From the NCBI RefSeq assembly GCF_030848805.1, contig NC_092366.1, positions 15,566,620 to 15,630,619 of the forward strand: a stretch of 64,000 nucleotides of DNA, in the 5' to 3' direction. Below the pieces are notes generated by a model. It had not been told where the DNA came from, ran no database searches, and was given only the letters and a program-made list of their open reading frames with translations. A program made the position numbers and the translations under genes. How positions within the stretch are numbered: the first letter of the stretch is position 1; each line of letters starts with the position of its first letter. The stretch is from Temnothorax longispinosus (lineage: Eukaryota; Arthropoda; Insecta; Hymenoptera; Formicidae). This document shows, piece by piece, positions 52,601 to 62,316 of this stretch.

Positions 52601-54675
52601 GCGGCCTTAACTCGATCGTTCATGCTAATTTCATAACAACTACCCTCGCGCCAATGGGCGAGCACCGGCTTAGAGAGCCAGAACGATGAGCGGCCCTCAG
52701 ATGGAAGGGGAGAAATGAAACTAAAGGGGTCTGGACGGGCCCACCTTCTCGAGCGGAGGTAGCGAAAGGCGGCTATTTTGCACTGAGACGCATGTTCGAA
52801 TCCTATAGGCGGGTCGTAAAATGGAGAGCTCATCCGAGAGCTTTTAACCGGGGATAGGAGAGTAGCGAGGCGAGGACCTTCTGCACGGGAGAAGAAGGGA
52901 GGCCGCCAGGTCACCGTATGTGTTGTCATCGCGGTTGGAAGTCGTGACCGTTTAAAATTAACTCACGCACCGAGGATTTATCGGTCCGACTAGCATACGG
53001 CAATATTGCGTCACGCGAGCTTATATCAGGCGAAACGAAGGGATATTACATGGAAGGAAAAATATCGACATTGTATTCATTATTGATATTGGAAGACAAA
53101 TATCGACAGCAGAGATTTATTTCGAAGAATGTAGTTAGCAATAACAGATAAAAAGAAAGTTTTTCGAAATTAATCTTTTGAACGCTGTGTAAAAATATTC
53201 GCTTCTTATTAAATTTCCCAACTTTTATGTTTGTTCAGCAAGGAGAGATATCAAAATCAGCAAAATAACAATATAATTTTCACACAATCTCTAATACCAT
53301 TGAAATATTTTTTATAAATGTAAAACTTAACGCGAAAGCATAAATGATGTGGAATTATGGTTTTAAGAAGAAAGTATATTAGTATATCTATAATAGATGC
53401 AATATGCGTCGATGAATCTCAGGTTCTCGCTATCATATGAATTGCAATCGCGCGCAATCTCGTGTTTAGATAGATTTACAATGTAACTTTATTGTTCGCA
53501 TATTTTATTTGTTTAATAATCTGATAGCATTTTCTAAAACTTATTTCTTGCATTTAAACTTAATTAATATTGTCATAATCAGATGATTATTTCATCGGGC
53601 ATGACGTGATTAGGTCTGATTCATTTGCTAGATAATATTACGCTTTGTCATATTCGTAAGCTTATTAGCTTCAAGACCGCGTGGTGTAATATAGGTATAA
53701 TTAGAATGACGCGCACGTACTTCCGGATACAATGTCGGGCCAATGAGCTCGAGTCGAAGTTATTATCAATGTAAGGTTGAGTGGTAGGAGGAGGCGATGC
53801 GGCGCAATAATATTTCGCGTTCCGCAATTTTTTGCCCATCCAAAGGTACCCTCTCTGAGCTCATCGCCGAGTCGCCGCGGCTCGCCGGTGGCTCTCCCAG
53901 TTCAGCTGTGGGTATTAATTTCACGAGAGAAAGAGAGAAACGTGAGGGAGAAGGGCGGGGAAGAAGAGAAGCTGCTGGACGAGCAGCAGAGGGGGCAGAA
54001 CAAAACGACACTGAAGACCATCTATGAGATGAGAAAATAATAATAAAGTGGAAATGAGCGAGCCGGTCCATAAATTGCTCCGCTCCTTGTTAATGGTCTG
54101 GGGGCCCGAGGCGACCTCAGCTAAACGCGGCCCGGTCTGACCCGGCTTCGACTGTGTGTTGCTCTTTCACTCTTTCGTGCTTTCTCACTTTCCCCATCTC
54201 ACTCCGCCTCAGATCTCCCTTGGTCTTGGGGCCCAGTCGGAGAGGATCTGGTTCGACCCGTTCGAAGCGTTCTTTCTCTCTCTTTCTCTTGGAAGGCTCA
54301 TTTCTGTACTTAATGGACGTCCAGAGATGCTCCCCCTCCATACTAAATCTTTGGATTCTTGAGAGCCAGAAAGAAGGACTAAAAGGGTCCGGAGGACACA
54401 AAGGGTACACGTCGATGGTAGGTACAGCCTGTGATTGGCGACCAGGCGTGGCTCTACCGACAGATATCCGCTCCTCTTTAAACGTGCCAGAACCGAACGC
54501 ACGCTGAATACAAGTTGCATTTCAGTGTATTCACTTTCGAGAGATTGCAAGCTTCTCGATAATAAAGTACACACACAAACAAAATTAAGTAATGTTAAAG
54601 TATAGCGTTATTTGCATAAAACTAAGTGTTTCTTTTTAATTATATCAAACGAAGAGAAAAAAAAGGGGGAGAGAA

Positions 54676-54708
<33 letters not shown>

Positions 54709-55264
54709 AGTTTGGGCTATTATATTACTTTATATTAGCAACCAAATTGAGTTGATTTATATCAATTTATCATTAATTATTTGTTTTTACGGTTAAATAT
54801 CATTAGCAACGTATTTAAATAATTATAATAACTGGCAGTTATCAAAATCTATGTCTTAGAAATATCACATATAATGATAATAAATAAAGATTTCTTAGAA
54901 AAAAAGAGTATTATGTACACTAGAACTTAATATTCATTTTTATAATAAATATTAATTAAATGCCATTAAACTTTTGCTTGTAACGTACATCATTTCTTAA
55001 ATTTATTGCTTTGTTAATATAACGTTAATATTTTAGTTAAGAGTTAACAATATTTTAATTTTCTTAATAAGATGGATTCTATTAGTATATACTTAAAAGA
55101 TATATTTTACTCTGAAATATATATGTTCATTTTTTACCGTTCAAAACATTTGATAAAAAGTTTGAAAACTTGATATTGTAAATATGAATTACTTTAGAAT
55201 TATAATGTGCTAGAAAATTACTACAATTCTAGTACATTTTAATAACTTTCAAATTCACAATTAG
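49608..55264. other. Gene-poor stretch, no recognisable gene
   Basis: GC-rich blocks near 49620-49840, 50340-50900, 51700-51910, 52400-53040 and 53750-54500 alternate with AT-rich DNA. The last 700 bases are strongly AT-rich. One GC-rich frame at about 52470-52610 (plus strand, about 46 codons) has some coding-like character but no family resemblance and no splice signals I would trust. If 49516-49607 is a first exon, its partners could lie here, but none was found with confidence. Confidence 0.55.
54669..54709. repeat. (GA)n microsatellite
   Basis: GA-rich repeat of about 41 bp with a few single-base interruptions. Confidence 0.9.
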
Positions 55265-55374
55265 CAAAGAAGAGTATGATACATCAGAGGGCAGCAGAAA
55301 TCAGGAAGCATGGTGCATCCTCTTTTGGTAACAACCAGAAACTCAAGCGCAGGTCCATGATCGATGGAAACTAA
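55265..55374 (+). CDS. Candidate terminal exon of an unidentified gene
   Basis: A GC-balanced patch of about 110 bp stands out in DNA that is otherwise very AT-rich. It is open in one plus frame up to a TAA at 55372-55374. Two possible acceptors precede it: one ending at 55264 (TTAG) and one ending at 55287 (CATCAG). The C-terminal residues read RRSMIDGN, preceded by a basic, Asn/Gln-rich stretch. I do not recognise the family. A short minus-strand frame is also open, so orientation is not certain. An 11-bp hairpin (55371-55395) starts at the stop codon. It could be the last exon of a plus-strand gene converging on EXOSC5, a fragment of another gene, or chance. Confidence 0.3.
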
Positions 55375-55395
55375 GAAGAAATATTTTCTTCTTAG
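55371..55395. repeat. Short hairpin
   Basis: An 11-base arm, CTAAGAAGAAA, pairs with its exact complement across a 3-base loop. It overlaps the stop codon of the candidate exon at 55265-55374. Confidence 0.7.
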
Positions 55396-55492
55396 ATTTA
55401 ATTAAGAATAGTAATAAATATTAATTGAAATGCATTTTCTTTTAATTAAACATAATATGAGCGTAAAATTTAAGCTTCAGTGTTACGATAAT

Positions 55493-55655
55493 ACAATATT
55501 ACTTACAGTTGATAAAAAGGAATATTATATTTCTTCCATTTTTCCAATGATCGATATGTAACGCGCGGTGCATACACGACTTTACAGTTGATATTGAACT
55601 GTAATATCAACCGAATTGATACAACTATTATACACTTTTGCAACTGAATAAAAAG
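55493..55655. repeat. Left inverted arm flanking EXOSC5
   Basis: Reverse-complement match to 57630-57785, about nine bases in ten identical by eye. The 12-mer TTACAGTTGATA occurs twice within the arm (55503-55514 and 55582-55593). The second copy is part of a hairpin (GTTGATATT, 55588-55596, with AATATCAAC, 55603-55611). The arm ends with CAACTGAATAAAAAG. Confidence 0.88.
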
Positions 55656-56015
55656 TTGTTTCAGTTATATACATAAATTGATTCATGTCACAAGATAAAG
55701 ACCAAATAATCTTATAGAAATTTGTGTGACTGTGTAAAATTTACATTGTTAGCTTATAATACGAATTTTAAAATTTATCATCTTGATTTAAAAAATCACG
55801 AATTTATTACTGCATTATAATCAAGTTAATTATTCATATATTTACGTTAATGATCAAAAAGTTTATATCGACAATTGATAATATTAATACTTCTTAATTA
55901 TCTTCAGGCCTATGGGACCCCATTGATAAATCATAAAACTCTACCTATTTTGTAATAGTATCTCGTTGGTACATATGTTCAAGATTTCGTTAATCCAGGA
56001 GAAGATAAAAAAAGG

Positions 56016-56021
56016 TTTATT
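56016..56021 (-). terminator. Polyadenylation signal of EXOSC5
   Basis: AATAAA on the minus strand, 25 bases beyond the EXOSC5 stop codon. It is a canonical signal at a plausible, short distance. Confidence 0.6.
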
Positions 56022-56045
56022 TAAAAACAAAATAATATTGTAATG

Positions 56046-57032
56046 TTATATTACATTTGCATACTTTTTTGTTACTTCCCTATAATAATCAAACACATAT
56101 TTACTGACTTGTCTGCACTTATCCATAGAAGCCAAGAACTCGGTTTGAGAAAATCGGCCAATGCTATGACAGCATACGATATCTTTGTTAATACTGTCAA
56201 ATGCAAACGTAAATTCCGCTTTTGCATTCTGTAAATAAATAAATTATAAAAATAATTAGTTCTTAAATGGATAAATTTTATTATTTATTACTATTTATAA
56301 ATACTTTTAATTGTGAGCTGTCTGGATCCATGATTACTTCTCCTGCTTCTTTTTCTATCATGCAACTCACAGCTGCAACCGTGTATTTCATGGAAAGTCC
56401 AGAATTAATTAGTGCCAAACACGCTGCATTAATAGCACAAGCTAGTAACTGAAATTTCCTTTGTTTACTTATATATTATTCAATTTTTATTCAAAATATT
56501 TGCTAACATAGACAAAGCAGAGTCTTACCCCACCAGAATCTTGCATCTCTTGCAGATTGATGCACACCATAGTATTAGGATGAAATGAAACTAATATAGC
56601 AGATTCACAAGTCTCTTTTATATATGTTTCAATTAGTCTGTCATCCACCTCTAAAATAATTGACAAACAATCATACAGATCCAATGCAATGCTGACAGTT
56701 TGTAATAATTTTATGTCTGACAAACTCACTCGCTGGTCCTTTAAGAGGCGTATGTGTAACTTCGATAGAAACTCTGTCATATGCCATTTTTTGGCTTCTC
56801 GCTTCTAAGGGTCCATTTACACCCGCGATAATTGTTGTATCACCTACGTGAGAGAAACATTAGAATATTATACTAACAAAATATTGTTTATAATGTTCTT
56901 TGTACGTTTGATTTATAATAATCATTTTATACCTTGCATAAACATTGTAGAGCCATCAGACCTTGATAGCAAATTAATTTCGCAATTTATTGGTCGTAGT
57001 GTACAATCAATTTCAGTAGCTTCTTCCGTCAT
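56046..57032 (-). CDS. EXOSC5: Exosome complex component Rrp46 (EXOSC5)
   Basis: This gene encodes a subunit of the six-membered RNase PH-type ring of the RNA exosome, which handles 3'-5' RNA processing and decay in nucleus and cytoplasm. Animal ring subunits are catalytically inactive. Five exons (minus strand) read 57032-56933, 56843-56730, 56650-56529, 56448-56305 and 56228-56046. All junctions are GT-AG, phases agree, and introns are short (79-89 bp). The product is 220 aa, close to the usual size (human about 235). Family landmarks in order: FMQGDTTIIAGVNGP (about residues 31-45), then RLIETYIKETCESAIL with LVSFHPNT, then LLACAINAACLALINSGL, then VIMDPD. The start is the only in-frame ATG with exon continuity. 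A polyadenylation signal follows at 56016-56021. There is no frame damage. The gene sits between inverted arms at 55493-55655 and 57630-57785. Confidence 0.95.
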
Positions 57033-57382
57033 TTCGTCTAGATTATACAGATTCTCTACTGCAATAATTGGCAAGATAACTTCTTTTTGGTTAGGTTACT
57101 CCAACTGGCTATGGAGTAGAAAGGCGTCTTCAACTCTGCTCCTATCTGGCGCTTGGTAAGATAACAATGTAAGAGATTAAGAATACAAATTTTGTTGAAC
57201 ACACGAGACGCGTCATCAACAATAAGACAGTTTATTTTCAATAATAGCAGAGAGAAGTCTGACTGAAACACATACTCACGTTTCAAATGCAACCTGTCCA
57301 CTGGCGCCTCTACGTGCACAAAACCTGCATTGAACTACATAGCCATGGATATTTCCGGAGGGTAACATACATATGTGATTCT

Positions 57383-57478
57383 GGCTGCGGTCCACTTTTG
57401 ACGTTACAAATGCTTCGAAGCATTCCTCTTCTCCCTTCTTTCAATGAAAGCATTTGTAGCGTCAAGTGGACTGCAGCC
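57383..57478. repeat. Foldback hairpin upstream of EXOSC5
   Basis: Arms at 57383-57415 and 57448-57478 form an imperfect stem of about 32 bp with a loop of about 32 bp. GGCTGCGGTCCACTT pairs with the AAGTGGACTGCAGCC end. Weak similarity continues outward on both sides. It lies between the EXOSC5 start and the right inverted arm, about 350 bp upstream of the coding start, and may be a tiny MITE. Confidence 0.75.
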
Positions 57479-57629
57479 TCTGTCCTATGTTATGTACATT
57501 TAGTAAGAGTATACTTGATGTCATTTATAATAATGATTGTTTTATTCTTGTATTTCTTGAAAGAAATGACGATAAACATCGATGTTTCGTTCGTTGACGT
57601 TAATATAATTCTTGTCTAAACTTATTACT

Positions 57630-57785
57630 CTTTTTATTCAGTTGAAAAAGTGCAGTTGCATCTCAGTTTTGGTTGATATTACAGTTCAATATCAACTGCA
57701 AAGTTGTATACGCTGCGCGTTACGTATCATTGGAAAAATGGGAGAAATATAACATTCCTCTTTATCAACTATAAGTAAGATTGTT
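57630..57785. repeat. Right inverted arm flanking EXOSC5
   Basis: Partner of 55493-55655 in opposite orientation. It keeps the internal hairpin (GTTGATATT with AATATCAAC), while its two TACAGTTGAT-like motifs are slightly mutated (TATAGTTGAT, TGCAGTTGAT on the complementary strand). Small indels distinguish the arms. Confidence 0.88.
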
Positions 57786-57790
57786 ACGAT

Positions 57791-58680
57791 CTATTAATTA
57801 CGATAGTATCGCCCGCAAGTTTTTTATGTATAACTATAGTGTGTGATATACGATATACTCAATCAATATATCAATATAAAGAAGCACACGTAGAAAAAAA
57901 TTTTGAAACGTTTACGACGAATTACATGAACGAGCGAATTACGTGCCCGTTCTTTAACGAAAGACGGAATATATTCGTGGACGCACATTTCAGCTTGTTC
58001 GCACTCTCGATCTCATACCGCTTATCGCAATAAGCTCGCTCCCTCGCTCGTTTGCATTCGTTCGCGTTTGTTCGCGATCGCGACAAGCGAAGTGAGAACG
58101 CCAAACACGCGACCGTTCTCTTTAATCACTTAATTAATCATTAATTCCCGCGCGTAACGAGAGGTTCAAGCTATTCACTGAAGCGTTTTTCCCATGCGAT
58201 TCACTTATCCCGAGTAGAAATCGAAACGGGAAGCAAGAGACGCGAATTTCGAGGTTATTGTCTCACTCGTGACACGCGGGATAATGACTCTGTTAAGATT
58301 CGGATGTATCGCACTATTCGTACTTCGAAACATTTATTTCGTATGTAAAATTCACTCACCGATCACGGAGAGCACCGCAGGAGATTCACCAAATCACAGC
58401 CGGGAGGGTGTCACGTCGTACAGCGTCCAGCACGGCGTTCATTTCGCCCAGCGACGGCATTCCCACTCGTTTCGGTCGACGCGAGAAGAAACGGAATATT
58501 CGGCGTACGTTCACTTTGCAACACACTCCGTAACCGGATTTCTTTTCGTTCACGAGAAAAGAATCGCGAGCGACAACGTTTCGAGCACCGACGTTGAACG
58601 TATCGCGTAGTACTTGCGCCGGTCGGCCGCTTGCGCGCGCCCGGCGCGCCGTTACCGCCGCACAGTCGGGCGAGACTTCA
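57791..58680. other. Intergenic stretch between EXOSC5 unit and CpG-rich promoter
   Basis: The composition shifts from AT-rich (57791-57960) to CpG-rich (from about 58040). The longest frame (58269-58610 plus) has no recognisable features. No RNA gene was seen. Confidence 0.55.
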
Positions 58681-58824
58681 AACGTGATTGGCTCGCGAGT
58701 CGAGCTCCCCCGATGCGGCCAATCACGTTCGGCCGCTCCGAGCCGCCGCGGCGTACCAGGCGCGACCGTTGAATTTGACAGCAGCGTACAGTCAAAGTCG
58801 CCGCGCGGTCGATCGTTTTTGCCG
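58681..58824 (+). promoter_or_regulatory. CpG-rich promoter with paired CCAAT boxes and first exon
   Basis: AACGTGATTGGC (58681-58692) and its exact reverse complement GCCAATCACGTT (58718-58729) place two CCAAT boxes in opposite orientation, 25 bases apart. CCAAT boxes are binding sites for NF-Y and usually lie about 60-100 bases upstream of a start. A start near 58780-58795 would fit. A leader then ends at a donor, TTTTTGCCG|GTGAGT, with the exon edge at 58824. The exon would be non-coding. The gene it serves is not identified; a plus-strand gene continuing beyond 60 kb is one option, and bidirectional activity toward the left is another. Confidence 0.5.
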
Positions 58825-59646
58825 GTGAGTGGCCTTATCGCTTGTTTTCGTTAACGCTCGGACTACCGTTACCTGCGGAAGTCACTCAGCTATCATTCAC
58901 TCGATGGATTTTGCACAGGTAGGAAGTGTTCGTGCTCCGCGCGCCCGTCGCCGCCGCGCCGTGGCCGCCGTGCTTCGTGCTTTTGTTATTCGGAACGCGC
59001 TCGTTTCCTGCGATTGGCAATCCTGCTCCTCGTTCGCGGGAATCGCGGGCCGCCGGAATAATCGACTAGCGCGAGTACGCGTTTGCAAGTGTATCAAGTG
59101 TCGGAATAAATGTGTCGCGCGAATCGCTCGCTCGAGACGGAGACGTCCAGACGTCGAGGTGGAAATGTCGAGGCAAAGGATATGTACGGTAATTGTGAAT
59201 GATTTGCTTTCGTTGTGATATTCACGGGCGATAATCGTGCGCTGGTCTCGCCATATTTCTGGACTCGGATGTAGCGTTCATTATTATCTCGTGTCGCGCT
59301 CATTGAACGCTGTGCCGGAATTGTCATATGATTTATTATCTTCGATTCTCTCCGCGCGGAAAAAGAGTGATATTGTGTCGTATCGAGTGACTCGCGCGAG
59401 TAACGGAACGTCGTGATCGTGTTCGTGATACATCGCCCATTCGTGAATGCTTCATGATTTCGTGTATTTCGCGTCGCGTAAGTTAGCGGGCGGCAATCAC
59501 GGTTCTTCGTCGTGCAAAAGGTTAATAATGCCGTTTTACTTTCACGAGATTTTCGAGTTTGATACGTACTGCGCGTGCGATATTTAATTTCAATAGCGTA
59601 CGTATATCTTTGATTAATTAACTGCGCGTCGTTACTGACCGTCTGC
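58825..59646. other. CpG-rich, probable first intron or leader sequence
   Basis: Follows the donor at 58824. It has no recognisable protein. A frame with ATG at 58903 (MDFAQ, followed by GTAGGAAG at 58919) could be a tiny alternative coding start with a donor. The Arg-rich frames around 58829-59218 reflect the CpG content. No clear acceptor was fixed. Confidence 0.4.
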
Positions 59647-59774
59647 TTAAAGCCCCTTACACAATAGGCGATAGCGATAGCGATAGCGACAGCGACAAAG
59701 TTGCCGACAAATAAGGCATAGCTTTGTCGGCAACTTTATCGCTGTCGCTATCACCTATTGTGCAAGAGGCTTAA
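59647..59774. mobile_element. TTAA-flanked hairpin MITE 1
   Basis: TTAA at 59647-59650 and TTAA at 59771-59774 flank a foldback. The left arm (to about 59711) contains TTACACAATAGG, and the right arm (about 59723-59770) has the matching CCTATTGTGCAAGAGGC. The inner arms pair through AAAGTTGCCGACAAA and its complement. The left arm is about ten bases longer because of extra GATAGC units. TTAA duplication is the signature of piggyBac-type transposition, but no transposase is present, so only the non-autonomous class is suggested. Confidence 0.7.
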
Positions 59775-59886
59775 TAAGGGCCCGGACACACACTTTTTCG
59801 TAACAGTAACAGTAAAGTTTCGACCAATCGCGTTGCTTGAATCGGGAACGTACGGCCGTACGAAAAAGTGTGTGTCCGGGGCTTAA
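59771..59886. mobile_element. TTAA-flanked hairpin MITE 2, abutting MITE 1
   Basis: The arms 59782-59802 and 59859-59879 are exact reverse complements over 21 bp, containing CCGGACACACACTTTTTCG. They are flanked by TTAA at 59771-59774 (shared with MITE 1) and at 59883-59886. The right outer sequence (CCGGGGCTTAA) and the MITE 1 left end (TTAAAGCCCC) are similar in their TTAA(A)GCCCC core, suggesting related families. Confidence 0.65.
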
Positions 59887-60021
59887 CTCGCGTAGTATCG
59901 CGCCAAGTTGCCGACATCTTGGAACATTTCGTCGACATTAACGTAATGCGGTGATGAACGCGGAATGAATCGGTACGATATATATATATTATTATATATT
60001 ACACAGTAAAGTACTTCCTTC

Positions 60022-60210
60022 CCATGGGTAGGACCATGGCGAGGTGGAAAGGCTCAGTACCCTGAGGATGTTATATCCGAGCAAAACTCTTGTTCTGCTT
60101 GGATAAAAATCCAAAGACGGGGAAGCTACGAAAAGAAGCTACGGGGAAGACGGGAAAACGTACCCTCTGTCCGTCGATTTAATTAAATAAACGAACCGCA
60201 GCCGGTTCGT
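60022..60210. other. Cluster of small hairpins, possible structured RNA
   Basis: Four foldbacks lie within 190 bp. CCATGG is repeated around GTAGGA (60022-60039). CTCAG/CTGAG pair with a 4-base loop (60053-60066). A stem of about 14 bp with a 4-base loop lies at 60074-60105 (TATCCGAGCAAAAC with GTTCTGCTTGGATA, one mismatch). A perfect 8-bp stem, ACGAACCG/CGGTTCGT, lies at 60191-60210. I compared this with what I know of U-snRNAs, RNase P/MRP, 7SK and SRP RNA and saw no match. It may be part of a structured leader or a non-coding RNA. Confidence 0.3.
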
Positions 60211-61638
60211 CGCGTTTGCTTCGGGAGTGTCGTTCAAGTAATCGGAAAAGGACTTTTTAAACGGGAGTGCCGTACAGTATCGCGCGAGAAAGACTTTTAC
60301 TGAAATTAGAAATTAGCGCGATTGTAGTTTATTATCCGCAAGTGTTTCTCGCGAGTGTCCTGTGCGGTGAGAGGAGAAGGAGGAGAAGAAGGAGGAAGCC
60401 TGACGTCCTGAGAGGAGGAGGAGGTCCGAGAGAGACATCGGGTGGCAGCGGAGCAACCTTGGGGTGCGTATAATTATCTCTTATCCGCATAATAATTATT
60501 TTTCATTTATTTAGACAGTTTTATCTTGATAAGTTAAAAATAATTAGAGAAAGAGAAATTATCTAAAATTTTACTCTTGTAAAGATTTTTTTCGGTAAAT
60601 AGATAATTGTATTGCTAAAATATTTTATTGAAAGACAAATTAGAGCCACGTAAGAATTATCTTTTGAAATATTTATCATTTTTTGAACGCTTCTTTAATT
60701 TAAATTTTATGTTTGTATGTTACAGTAGCATTGTGGCTAAATAACTCCGCCTGTTGCGCATCAGGTTAATTGGTAAGTCAGATTTTTTTTTACTGAGGCC
60801 TTTTACTGAGGTAACGAATCTACAATTAATCAAATATATAGAACAAATATATCTCAATACATGTCGAATTACAATCTCGTAGATCCATTGCCTTAAAATG
60901 GATGGGCTAAAACTGATTGCAAATATTTAATCTTGGTATTATTTGTTAATTAATGTATTTATTGATTGTTATCGATTTATTGTGTAATTGTGAAGAAATA
61001 CTCGCACACTTCGCACGCACCGAGCTCTGGAAGAGCTTATTATTGATCATTTATTTTGACGAACCGCCGAGTTCTATATAAATAATTTTTAAATAAATTT
61101 TAAATCTTAAATAAAATATATAACAAAATATTTTATTGAATTTTATTTCGCGGAATTTGAATTAGTAATAAATACATAATAAATTAACTTTTCGAAATTT
61201 TGTTATGTAAATCAATTCTACTTACAATTAGAATAACAAATATTTTAAAGAAAGAAATACAAAGAAACAAGAAGTAAAATAATACTATCACAATTAAAGT
61301 AATTATTTTTAAAATGTAACATTTTTATTTAAATGTCTTTATAAAATTATTTTTATATTTCTTTTCTTGAACAAAAAAATAAGAGTAAACAAGTTGTTAG
61401 GTATTAAAAAAGAAAAATTAATAGATAGGGAAAAGTATGAATTAGTTAGGATATGTTATTTATATCCATCTATTCCTTTCTATTTATTTTTCCAAGATTA
61501 AATATTATATAAATCGATGCAAGAAAGCAATATATAGATATATAATGAATAAAAAAGATAAAAAATATTTTGATTTTATGCAATTTATTTTATTGAAAAC
61601 GTGATAATAATGATTATTAATTACTAAAATAAATTTTC

Positions 61639-61642
<4 letters not shown>
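60211..61642. other. AT-rich stretch without recognisable gene
   Basis: The first 260 bases are purine-rich and CpG-containing, with a possible donor (GGGGTGCGT) near 60463. The rest is strongly AT-rich. No family resemblance, RNA gene or strong inverted repeat was seen. The missing LRR exons of the FBXL4-like gene were looked for here on the minus strand and not found. Confidence 0.55.
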
Positions 61643-61684
<42 letters not shown>

Positions 61685-61748
61685 GGGGAGGGAGAAAGGG
61701 AAAGGGGAGAAAGTGGAGAGATGGGAGGGAGAGGGAGGGAGGAGGGAG

Positions 61749-61825
<77 letters not shown>

Positions 61826-61837
61826 AGGAGAGAGAGA

Positions 61838-61897
<60 letters not shown>
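61643..61897. repeat. Long (GA)n tract, about 255 bp
   Basis: GA dinucleotide repeat with GGGA-type interruptions near 61670-61750 and GAGG interruptions near 61820-61840, pure elsewhere. It is the longest simple repeat in the window. All frames through it (Ser-Leu on minus, Arg-Glu on plus) are artefacts. Its length may be an assembly estimate. Confidence 0.95.
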
Positions 61898-61899
<2 letters not shown>

Positions 61900-62271
61900 A
61901 AAATTGTCGCTCTTAATTTTAGGGAAAACATAATTAAGTATTAAAATTGATTGTTGCATGGTTAGGATGTCTGTTATACCAATATGATGTAGACGCACAT
62001 GATGTAGACGTCTATGATTAAGTTGAATTTTATGCAGAATTTTCTGAGTTTATAAGTTATATAAGGCATTAATGTCTGAACAACACTAGCATTAGCGTTA
62101 CCCGGTGTACAATTTTATTCAGTCAGAGAATTTGTACATCATGTAACTTTAAAAAAAGCTGATGGAATGTAAGTATGTATATATATGGACGTGTTTGATT
62201 TAATTAATAAAACATTCAAATGTTGCACCATTAACTTGTATACAAGATTAAATACAGCATTCAAGATGCTG

Positions 62272-62305
<34 letters not shown>
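62272..62305. repeat. (AC)n microsatellite beside a splice donor
   Basis: AC repeat of about 34 bp followed by ATAC units up to 62316. On the minus strand it reads GTATGTATGTATGTGTGT and starts exactly at the donor of the F-box/LRR exon. Confidence 0.95.
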
Positions 62306-62309
<4 letters not shown>

Positions 62310-62316
62310 TACATAC

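Larger units (their letters stand above)
55481..57790. mobile_element. Transposon-like inverted-repeat unit enclosing EXOSC5
   Basis: Two inverted arms (55493-55655 and 57630-57785) flank about 2 kb that contains all five EXOSC5 exons. The 9-bp direct repeat TGTTACGAT lies at the outer edge of each arm (55481-55489 and 57782-57790), like a target-site duplication. Arms of about 160 bp with a 9-bp duplication would suit a Mutator-like element carrying a captured gene. The direct repeat is not perfectly flush with the matching part of the arms (about five bases off on the left). No transposase is present. Two independent insertions of one MITE family in opposite orientation are the main alternative. 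Confidence 0.4.

Noticed and set aside
52780..52830. GTTCGAATCC, similar to a tRNA B box
   Set aside because: The T-stem does not pair and no A box or anticodon arm could be built upstream.
61617..61998. Ser-Leu and Arg-Glu repeat frames on both strands
   Set aside because: They are direct translations of the GA microsatellite.
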